This document shows, piece after piece, positions 6,069-11,754 of a DNA stretch of 11,754 nucleotides. Below the pieces are notes generated by a model. It searched no databases. It was given only the letters and a program-made list of their open reading frames with translations, and was not told the DNA's origin. Made by a program: the position numbers and the translations under genes. Position 1 is the first letter of the stretch; every line of letters starts with the position of its first letter. The DNA is from Chloroflexota bacterium (lineage in GTDB: Bacteria; Chloroflexota; Chloroflexia; Thermomicrobiales; UBA6265), in NCBI GenBank assembly GCA_023424355.1, contig JAFAEA010000096.1, forward strand, positions 1-11,754, read 5' to 3'.

Positions 6069-7460
6069 ATGGTTAGCAAATCGGATACCAAAGCGATCAA
6101 GGAAGCACTCGAGTACGGGGCCAAGTGGATCGAATTTCAGCACGAATACAACCCGTACGTGGGTGCACAGGTCGCCGCCCGCGTTGATGGCGAATTGATT
6201 TTCAATCAGGCATTTGGCTATGCCGACCTCGCCGCCGGGGAGAAGCTGACCACCGAGCATCTGTTCCGGATTGCATCGCATTCCAAGACCTTCACTGGTA
6301 TTGCCGCGATGCAATTGGTCGAGGCCGGCAAGCTTCGGCTGGATGACACCATCGGCGATCACATTCCTGAACTGGCCAAGAGCGACATCTCCGAAGTCAC
6401 CGTGCGCCAACTGCTGAGCCATACCGGCGGCATCATCCGCGATGGTGACAATGCAGATTGGTGGGAGCTCGGGAAGCCATTCCCGGATCGAGAAGAACTC
6501 CTCAAACTGGCGAAGAAGATGGGTAAGGTCTTCGATGCCCAACAACAGTTCAAGTACAGCAATATCGGCTTTTCGCTGGTAGGAGTCATCATCGAGGCGG
6601 CCGCCGGCGAATCGTATCGGAGTTACGTAACAACGAATATTGTCGATAAACTGGGTTTGAAGAACACCGGACCTGATCTGGAGATGGATCGGATCGAAGA
6701 TTATGCTGTCGGCCACTCCAGCCGTGTGCATGGTGGCATGCGTGTGCCGATCGATCACATCGATACATTCGAGGAAAGCTCCGCCACAGGGTTCTACTCC
6801 ATTGCCTCCGAACTTACCGATTACTTCCAGGCGCACATCCCCGGCGATGATCGCCTCATCAGCGACAAGAGCAAGCGTGAGATGCAGCAAAAAGTCGGCG
6901 AAGCCGATGGCCGCGGACATTACGGACTTGGTCTTGTCATCGAGAAGGTGAATGACCGCATCTACATCGGTCATAGCGGCGGCTACCCTGGCCACATCAC
7001 TATGAGCAAGGTCGATCGGGATCGTAAGCTCAGTCTCAGTGTGCTCACCAATAGCAACGACGGACCGGCCGGCGATTTGGCCGTGGGCTTGCTCAAACTC
7101 ATTGACCTCGCCCTTACCGAGAAGGCCAAGACCGAGCCGCAGAAGGCGAAGGACGTCGCGAAGTTCGAGGGACGGTTTGCTACCCTATGGGGAATTACGG
7201 ACATCGTTGCGTTGGGTGGACGTCTCTACGCGTTGGCGCCGTCACTTGGTGATCCGGCCGAGATGGCAACTGAGCTCGAAGTCATTGGTGAAAACACTCT
7301 CAAACGTGTGGGTGGCAGTCAGTACGGCCCGCAGGGTGAAGAGATGACCTATCATTTCGACAAGAAGGGCAACGTGAAGAAAATCACCGGTGGTCACACA
7401 ATGGTGCCGGCAGAATCGTTTGTTCTTCCGGATCGAGTGGCACGGCCAGAGCGGAAGTAG
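6069..7460 (+). CDS. Class C beta-lactamase-related serine hydrolase (S12 family)
   Basis: A 463-aa serine hydrolase of the S12/beta-lactamase-C group, which covers D-aminopeptidases, D,D-peptidases, esterases and AmpC. The catalytic triad of motifs is present: SHSK (Ser70 nucleophile, Lys73), YSN (Tyr163, Asn165) and HSG (302-304) in place of KTG. The domain spans about 28-345. Residues about 350-463 form an extra C-terminal domain (KFEGRFATLWGITDIVALGG onward) like those found on many non-lactamase members. There is no signal peptide, so it should act in the cytoplasm. That argues against cell-wall or antibiotic roles and for a peptide or ester hydrolase working with the M20 enzymes. ATG 6069 follows the previous stop by 2 nt, with gaaggg (about 6058-6063) as ribosome site. 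Confidence 0.93.
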   Translation: MVSKSDTKAIKEALEYGAKWIEFQHEYNPYVGAQVAARVDGELIFNQAFGYADLAAGEKLTTEHLFRIASHSKTFTGIAAMQLVEAGKLRLDDTIGDHIPELAKSDISEVTVRQLLSHTGGIIRDGDNADWWELGKPFPDREELLKLAKKMGKVFDAQQQFKYSNIGFSLVGVIIEAAAGESYRSYVTTNIVDKLGLKNTGPDLEMDRIEDYAVGHSSRVHGGMRVPIDHIDTFEESSATGFYSIASELTDYFQAHIPGDDRLISDKSKREMQQKVGEADGRGHYGLGLVIEKVNDRIYIGHSGGYPGHITMSKVDRDRKLSLSVLTNSNDGPAGDLAVGLLKLIDLALTEKAKTEPQKAKDVAKFEGRFATLWGITDIVALGGRLYALAPSLGDPAEMATELEVIGENTLKRVGGSQYGPQGEEMTYHFDKKGNVKKITGGHTMVPAESFVLPDRVARPERK

Positions 7461-7470
7461 GGATCCTCCA

Positions 7471-8616
7471 TTGGAACCTCAACAGCATGTAACCGCACGG
7501 TACACGGATCGTAAGGTCGGCTTTGCGAAGCCGGATCCTCATACGGTTTCCTCCCTCTACGTTGCGTTGATGCTGGTGGTACTCAGCGTTGGCATGATCA
7601 TGCTCATGATCCGGCTGAAGCCACTTCTGGTTCTGCTCTTTGTAGCATTGCTCATTGCCACCAGTTTGGCTGGGCCGGTACGTAGATTGGAAGGATGGGG
7701 AGTGCCACGTGCGCTCTCTATCCTTCTTATTTTCATCGCCACGTTAGCAGTGGTTGTTGGTGCGGTGTGGTTCACCGTGCCGCCACTGGTAGGTCAGCTT
7801 TCTGAAGCCATCGAATCTGTGCCGGAACGAATCGCGCAGTTCGAACGCCTTCAGACTCGGTTCGATGAACTTGAACAGCAATATCCCATTCTCGAGGAAG
7901 TTAAAGAACGTGCGGTGTCGTCCCTAAGTGATTTCATCGCCTCTTTGTCGCAGGGCGTGCTGGCACTTCCTGCCGCAATAACACTGGCCATCTTCGTTGT
8001 GACCAGCCTCATGACGTTGTCATTTCTCATGCTCACGAGTTGGAGCACAATCAAGCCCGCAGTGTTTCGACTGATCCATCCGGATCATCGAGCTGTTGCC
8101 GAACGCGTCGTCACCTCTGCTGGTGAGCGATTGGGGGCCTATGTGCGCGCCAAGGTGATCATTAGCACCATTGTCGGCATTTGGATGTACACCACTCTGG
8201 CTATTCTTGGTTCCCAAATCGCGCTACTCATTGCGATAGTGGCGGCGGTGTTCGAGGTCATCCCACGTATCGGGCCGCTCATTGCCCGCGGATTTATTGT
8301 GGTGGCGGTGCTTCCTCTCGGTTGGAAAGCGGTGGCGATAGCGTTTGCCTTGCACATGGTGATAGACAATATCAAGGGGTCCTGGCTGTCTCCGCTCATC
8401 GAGGCCCACCAGGTGGAAGTACACCCTCTCACAGCGTTTATCGCAGTGATGGCCGGAGCACTGTTGCTTGGATGGATGGGAGCGCTCATCGCCGTCCCTC
8501 TGGCCGCTGTGGTCCAGGTGCTGGTTGATGAAATCGTCATCCCATGGCGATTGCGGCAGTTGAAGCTGGTGGAATATGTTCCAGAGATTGCCGATCAGGA
8601 ATCAGACGGTCTGTAA
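7471..8616 (+). CDS. AI-2E/PerM (UPF0118) family membrane protein
   Basis: A 381-aa multi-pass inner-membrane protein of the AI-2E transporter family, whose members include TqsA (autoinducer-2 export) and Na+/H+ antiporter-like proteins. Hydrophobic segments are at about 29-47, 50-67, 81-104, 164-188, 229-262, 273-297 and 320-353. Between them is a soluble coiled-coil-like stretch at 108-160. Family hallmarks are the IPRIGPLIARG motif (264-274) and GWMGALIAVPLAAVVQVL near the C terminus. The start is a TTG at 7471, with agggat (7459-7464) six bases upstream. An ATG at 7390 is in frame but lies inside the S12 gene and would add 27 non-family residues. It is the last operon gene, 10 nt after the S12 gene, and overlaps the convergent GNAT gene by 22 nt. 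The transported substrate is unknown. Confidence 0.9.
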   Translation: MEPQQHVTARYTDRKVGFAKPDPHTVSSLYVALMLVVLSVGMIMLMIRLKPLLVLLFVALLIATSLAGPVRRLEGWGVPRALSILLIFIATLAVVVGAVWFTVPPLVGQLSEAIESVPERIAQFERLQTRFDELEQQYPILEEVKERAVSSLSDFIASLSQGVLALPAAITLAIFVVTSLMTLSFLMLTSWSTIKPAVFRLIHPDHRAVAERVVTSAGERLGAYVRAKVIISTIVGIWMYTTLAILGSQIALLIAIVAAVFEVIPRIGPLIARGFIVVAVLPLGWKAVAIAFALHMVIDNIKGSWLSPLIEAHQVEVHPLTAFIAVMAGALLLGWMGALIAVPLAAVVQVLVDEIVIPWRLRQLKLVEYVPEIADQESDGL

Positions 8617-9122
8617 TCCGATCTCCATTCGAAAACCTGAACCGAAGTACCTCGTCCCACCTCGATCTCCTGAGTCGGGTTGAAGCCTTGCCCTTCGTAA
8701 TAGCCCACTAACTTGCGATCTCCTCCGGACCAGCAGTCGACACGCATCAGATCGATGCCCTCCCGGATGCTGCGATTGCGGGCACGCTCGATCATCCTCT
8801 CGCCGATTCGTTCACCGCGATGGTTGGGTGATGCGATGAGAAGTTTCAGGTATCGTTCTGGTTCTTCGATTACAGGAACGTACGGCATCGGATGGTCGGT
8901 CAGTACCGTCGCACCAACAACGTCGCCATCGATCTCCGCGATCTCGACATACCCACTTTCCAGGATTCCGCGTACGAAATTTTCTCTTGCTTCGTTGCCG
9001 GTGAACGGCTCGCTGCCCCACTGGGCTTCGCGCCCACGATCCACGAGCCATTCAATATTGTCATCGAACAGCTTCAGCACAGCCTGAAGATCGGATACAT
9101 CGCCGCCGCGAAAGGTGATCAT
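8595..9122 (-). CDS. GNAT family N-acetyltransferase
   Basis: A 175-aa GNAT-fold acetyltransferase that moves an acetyl group from acetyl-CoA to an amine; the substrate is not identifiable. Beta strand 4 and motif A are LKLLIASPNHRGERIGERMI. The pyrophosphate-binding loop is RGERIG (102-107); its fourth position, usually Gly in R/Q-x-x-G-x-G, is Arg105, a variant seen in some relatives. The motif B region WSGGDRKLVGYYEGQGF carries the usual Tyr (141/142). ATG 9120-9122 has a strong ggaggt site (+ 9129-9134) six bases upstream. It follows the thrS terminator on the same strand, so it probably has its own promoter, which I could not identify. Its 3' end overlaps the convergent AI-2E gene. Confidence 0.9.
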   Translation of the reverse strand: MITFRGGDVSDLQAVLKLFDDNIEWLVDRGREAQWGSEPFTGNEARENFVRGILESGYVEIAEIDGDVVGATVLTDHPMPYVPVIEEPERYLKLLIASPNHRGERIGERMIERARNRSIREGIDLMRVDCWSGGDRKLVGYYEGQGFNPTQEIEVGRGTSVQVFEWRSDYRPSDS

Positions 9123-9164
9123 ACTTCTACCTCCGACTGATTTCTTGCAGGTTATCGGAAAAAC

Positions 9165-9197
9165 AACAAGATCGGGGCATGCCGCCCCGATCTTGTT
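9165..9197 (-). terminator. Rho-independent terminator of thrS
   Basis: A perfect 14-bp stem, aacaagatcggggc (9165-9178) with gccccgatcttgtt (9184-9197), encloses a 5-base loop. On the - strand it is followed by gttttt, 14 bases past the thrS stop. It separates thrS from the downstream GNAT gene. Confidence 0.92.
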
Positions 9198-9211
9198 TGG
9201 AAAATCGCAGA

Positions 9212-11011
9212 TTATCCGCGTGGCTCAACCAGATCCAGACTCTTGGTCTCGATCACCGGCTGCACCAGATCCAGGAACTCCTGCACCGTCTTGGCGCCTA
9301 GATCTTCACCGCTGCGGAGGCGTACTGCCACGCTATCGGCTTCGGCCTCACGACCACCGATAACGAGCATGTACGGAATCTTCTGCAGCTGCGCCTGGCG
9401 GATTTTGGCCTGCATGCGACCACTGCCGCTGCTCAACTCGGCGCGGATACCGGCGTCCTTCAGACGCTTCTCCACTTCCTTGGCGAACTCTGTCTGTTCA
9501 TCCGTAATTGGAATGATCGTCGCCTGTACCGGGGCCAGCCACGCAGGGAAGGCACCAGCGTAGTGCTCGATGAGACCGCCAACAAAGCGCTCCATCGATC
9601 CCAGCAGGGTGCGGTGCACCATGGCTGCGCGGTGCTCCTTGCCGTCTTCGGCGATGTAGTTCACATCGAACCGCTCCGGCAGGTTGAAGTCCACCTGAAT
9701 TGTCGGACCAGTCCACTCGCGACCAAGGGCATCGAGCCACTTGATATCGATCTTCGGACCGTAGAAGGCACCTTCGCCCTCATCCATCTTGTAATTGACG
9801 CTAGTCTTCTCGAGCGCTCGGCGGAGGGTTTCCGTGGCTTCGGACCATACTTCTTCGGTACCGATGGCCTTTTCGGGGCGTGTGCAGAGGTATGCCTCGT
9901 AGCCGTAGCCGAAGATCTCCGCCATGTACTGCGCCAGCTCGATCACGCCGGCGACTTCGTCGGCTACCTGGTCGTGCGTGCAGAAGATGTGGCTGTCGTC
10001 TTGCGTGAAGCCGCGGACGCGCAACATACCGTGAAGTGTGCCGGAGCGCTCGAAGCGATACACCGTACCCAGTTCGGCGAGGCGGATCGGCAGCTCGCGA
10101 TAACTGTGGACCGTGTTGTTGTAGATCATGATGTGGCCCGGACAATTCATCGGCTTGAGGTAGTAATCCACCTCCTCGATGCTCATCGGGCTGTACATGT
10201 TTTCGCCGTAGGTCTCGAGATGGCCGCTGATCTCGTAGAGCTTGCCGCGGGCGATGTGTGGTGTGTAGACCAGATCGTAGCCGCGCTTGAGTTGCTCTTC
10301 CTGCTCGAACTTCTCCACTAGATATCGCACCATGGCACCCTTCGGATGCCACAGAATCAGGCCCTGACCAACTTCTTCACTCACGCTGAAGAGATCGAGA
10401 TCTTTACCCAGCTTGCGGTGATCCCGCTTGGCGGCCTCCTCAAGTTTCTGCAGATAATCGTTGAGCTCTTCTTTGGTGTTCCAGGCCGTACCGTAGATGC
10501 GCTGCAGCATCGGACGGTTTTCATCACCGCGCCAGTAGGCACCGGCAACGGATTGCAACTTGAACGGACCGATTTCCTTCGTGCTTTCCACGTGCGGACC
10601 GCGGCAAAGATCGAGGAAATCGCCCTGCTGGTACGTCGAGATCGTCTCGTCGTCCGGGAAGTTGGCGATGAGTTCCAGCTTGTACGGATTGTCCTTGAAG
10701 ATCTCCATCGCTTCCTCGCGGGAGATTTCCTTGCGCTCAAACACCTCGTTCTTGTTCTTGTGCTTGATCATGCGCTTCTCGATCTCCTTCATGTCCTCTG
10801 GTGTGAGAGGCCGGGGGAGATCGAAATCGTAGTAGAAGCCGTTGGCAATGGCCGGACCAATACCAAACTTCGCTTCGGGGAAGAGTTCCTGAACGGCTTC
10901 GGCCATGAGGTGAGCAGTGCTGTGACGCATGCGCGCCAGTTCATACGCAGCGCGATCCTCTGGATCGACCGCGATATCCATATTTTCTACGTCTTGGTCC
11001 TGAGCAACCAT
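9212..11011 (-). CDS. thrS: Threonyl-tRNA synthetase lacking the TGS domain
   Basis: A 599-aa class II aminoacyl-tRNA synthetase that charges tRNA-Thr. The editing domain begins near residue 27: HSTAH (His30, His34) and CRGPH (Cys136, His140) give the complete proofreading site for mis-charged Ser. The catalytic domain has the zinc ligands Cys290 (MNCPGH), His341 (DDSHIF) and His466 (MVHRTLLGS). Motif 2 (YRFERSG, then RVRGFTQDDSH) and motif 3 (HRTLLGSMERFVGGLIEH) are intact. The anticodon-binding domain is about 494-590. The N terminus is short: His30 matches His73 of the E. coli enzyme, so the TGS domain of about 60 residues is absent. ATG 11009-11011 has aaggag (+ 11022-11027) ten bases upstream; an in-frame ATG at 11074 lies inside the T-box and is rejected. 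Expression is probably set by the T-box leader. Confidence 0.97.
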   Translation of the reverse strand: MVAQDQDVENMDIAVDPEDRAAYELARMRHSTAHLMAEAVQELFPEAKFGIGPAIANGFYYDFDLPRPLTPEDMKEIEKRMIKHKNKNEVFERKEISREEAMEIFKDNPYKLELIANFPDDETISTYQQGDFLDLCRGPHVESTKEIGPFKLQSVAGAYWRGDENRPMLQRIYGTAWNTKEELNDYLQKLEEAAKRDHRKLGKDLDLFSVSEEVGQGLILWHPKGAMVRYLVEKFEQEEQLKRGYDLVYTPHIARGKLYEISGHLETYGENMYSPMSIEEVDYYLKPMNCPGHIMIYNNTVHSYRELPIRLAELGTVYRFERSGTLHGMLRVRGFTQDDSHIFCTHDQVADEVAGVIELAQYMAEIFGYGYEAYLCTRPEKAIGTEEVWSEATETLRRALEKTSVNYKMDEGEGAFYGPKIDIKWLDALGREWTGPTIQVDFNLPERFDVNYIAEDGKEHRAAMVHRTLLGSMERFVGGLIEHYAGAFPAWLAPVQATIIPITDEQTEFAKEVEKRLKDAGIRAELSSGSGRMQAKIRQAQLQKIPYMLVIGGREAEADSVAVRLRSGEDLGAKTVQEFLDLVQPVIETKSLDLVEPRG

Positions 11012-11046
11012 GAGTGTGTGGCTCCTTTCGTTGAAGCTCCATTGCG

Positions 11047-11088
11047 AAAACGAAAACGACCCGGATGTCCGCAAAGGGACGCCGGGCC
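11047..11088 (-). terminator. T-box attenuator hairpin upstream of thrS
   Basis: On the - strand CCCGG and GTCC pair with GGAC and CCGGG around the loop CTTTGC. Outer G-U and G-C pairs extend the stem over 11058-11088. It is followed by the U-rich tract TCGTTTTCGTTTT (11047-11059 region). The 5' arm shares the CGTCCCT segment with the antiterminator, so the two folds exclude each other. It ends 36 bases before the thrS ATG. Confidence 0.85.
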
Positions 11089-11312
11089 AGACGTGGTTCC
11101 ACCCTCATTCCGAAGCTGCAGAAGTGCAGTTTCGCTTGATTCGTGCCTGATATCGGGGGCGAACCGGAACCTGCTAACGGCCAGTGGCCGTTTCACCGTT
11201 CTGCTCTCAGGTGGTATCCATATCATCTGCCCGCGAGCCGCTCACACCAAATCGGCTTCTCTGAACGTGGCTGGATGCTGGACGTGTCCTGATCAACGCA
11301 CATCTTCAATTG
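11047..11312 (-). promoter_or_regulatory. T-box riboswitch (transcriptional, tRNA-Thr responsive) controlling thrS
   Basis: All parts of a T-box leader are readable on the - strand. Stem I is closed by TCAGG (11288-11292) with CCTGA (11207-11211). Above it a 5-by-5 internal loop holds the specifier ACC, a Thr codon, at 11213-11215. An AGAGA bulge (11258-11262) and a hairpin AGCCG/CGGCT with loop containing TTGGTGTGAG form the distal end. A stem II-like hairpin AACGGCC/GGCCGTT spans 11176-11192, and stem III spans 11111-11134. The T-box AGGGTGGAACCACG at 11092-11105 has bulge TGGAACC and pairs AGGG/CCCT and ACG/CGT to form the antiterminator (11075-11105). Uncharged tRNA-Thr should stabilise the antiterminator and allow thrS transcription. 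Confidence 0.95.
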
Positions 11313-11318
11313 AGGTTG

Positions 11319-11348
11319 AGAGTAGGGCGGAATGTAGCTAAATGTCAA
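11319..11348 (-). promoter_or_regulatory. Promoter of thrS and its T-box leader
   Basis: On the - strand TTGACA (11343-11348) is a perfect -35 box; after an 18-base spacer TACTCT (11319-11324) is a moderate -10 matching TATAAT at three positions. The predicted start is near 11312, about 20 bases before stem I of the T-box, which is the normal arrangement. Confidence 0.65.
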
Positions 11349-11418
11349 GGAGCTTTCGAATGGAGAATCGTCCACCGCAGCCCGAATACGAGGAACCAGG
11401 CACTATCTCTGAAGCGGA

Positions 11419-11730
11419 CTAGCGTGATTGCCCTGAATTCTCGGAATCGTGTCCAATCGGATCGGGGAGATCATTGGTGGAATCAATGGAGTCGAGTTCG
11501 AAATCATCCTCAATCACATCAGAATCGGATGATCGTCGAGAAGTGAGTGCAGCAGGCAGTTTCGGCAATCCACGGCGGAGTGAGGCTCCCGCGGCTGCGA
11601 TGCTCGGGCCGATGGTGGCAGCAGTGCGGTCTCCACCGAGATCCATCCAGCGGCTCACGGCCATGCCACCAGCCAGAACTCCGGCACCGATGCCTGCGAG
11701 CACGCTGCTACTGCGACCGCCTTCGAACAT
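11419..11730 (-). CDS. Small glycine-rich membrane protein with acidic tail, unknown function
   Basis: A 103-residue protein with start ATG 11728-11730, preceded by ggag six bases upstream. Residues 9-26 form a glycine/alanine-rich hydrophobic segment with G-x-x-x-G-type spacing (VLAGIGAGVLAGGMAV). A second, weaker apolar stretch lies at about 37-50 (ATIGPSIAAAGASL). A basic patch (RR, K, SRR) follows. Residues about 68-98 are Asp/Glu/Ser-rich (SDSDVIEDDFELDSID). Codon use matches the neighbouring genes, which supports it being real. I recognise no family. The thrS promoter begins 70 nt past its stop and I see no terminator between them, so read-through into the T-box is possible. Upstream genes are outside the window. 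Confidence 0.6.
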   Translation of the reverse strand: MFEGGRSSSVLAGIGAGVLAGGMAVSRWMDLGGDRTAATIGPSIAAAGASLRRGLPKLPAALTSRRSSDSDVIEDDFELDSIDSTNDLPDPIGHDSENSGQSR

Positions 11731-11754
11731 AATAGGCTCCGGCTCGATAGCGAT

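Noticed and set aside
4705..6069. A 454-codon open frame on the - strand opposite the third M20 gene
   Set aside because: It mirrors the M20 gene codon for codon; such antisense frames arise from codon bias. The + frame has all catalytic motifs and the - frame resembles no protein fold or family.
5991..6995. A 334-codon open frame on the - strand
   Set aside because: It lies opposite the S12 hydrolase and the M20 3' end, both well supported; it has no recognisable motif.
6069..7460. Antibiotic-resistance beta-lactamase
   Set aside because: No signal peptide, an extra C-terminal domain and a peptidase operon context point to another hydrolase role.
11012..11074. A 21-residue N-terminal extension of ThrS from an ATG at 11074
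   Set aside because: It would be encoded inside the T-box terminator and its U-tract, and it does not resemble a TGS domain.
10346..11341. A 331-codon open frame on the + strand
   Set aside because: It lies opposite thrS and runs across the T-box leader; the translation is low in motif content and incompatible with the RNA structure evidence.

Overview
The window (about 57% G+C by eye) is ordinary, densely packed bacterial chromosome. The lack of signal peptides on the hydrolases, the T-box-controlled thrS, the TTG start and the codon use suggest a Gram-positive-type or Chloroflexota-like lineage. I favour Chloroflexota at moderate confidence, because no phylogenetic marker was compared with a database. 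I see no phage, transposon, CRISPR array or other clear sign of transfer.

Layout. (1) 1-512, + strand: the 3' end of a group 1 glycosyltransferase, overlapped by a small one-helix membrane protein. (2) 540-693, - strand: a complete tRNA-Asp(GTC) unit with its own promoter and a strong terminator. (3) 742-2153, - strand: a two-gene unit, a DJ-1/PfpI-family protein followed by a HAD-IIA (NagD-like) phosphatase. (4) 2230-8616, + strand: a tight five-gene operon. It holds two tandem paralogous M20 metallopeptidases (406 aa each, about 75% identical, no gaps), a third and different M20 of the carnosinase/CNDP type, a cytoplasmic class C beta-lactamase-like (S12) serine hydrolase, and an AI-2E/PerM-type membrane protein. 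Gaps are 30, 0, 2 and 10 nt. (5) 8595-9122, - strand: a GNAT acetyltransferase convergent with and overlapping the operon end. (6) 9165-11348, - strand: thrS with a perfect terminator hairpin, a complete transcriptional T-box leader (specifier ACC, T-box bulge UGGAACC) and a -35/-10 promoter. (7) 11419-11730, - strand: a small glycine-rich membrane protein with an acidic tail.

How the genes work together. The + operon looks like a cytoplasmic module that hydrolyses small peptides or N-acyl amino acids, ending in a multi-pass membrane protein; its substrate cannot be read from sequence. ThrS expression should rise when tRNA-Thr is uncharged, through the T-box. The ThrS lacks the usual N-terminal TGS domain, and the leader leaves no room for one to have been missed. 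The DJ-1 and HAD proteins resemble metabolite-repair or housekeeping enzymes.

I found no spectacular new system. The points most worth a second look are the T-box/TGS-less ThrS pair and the duplicated hydrolase operon with its changed substrate-pocket motif.
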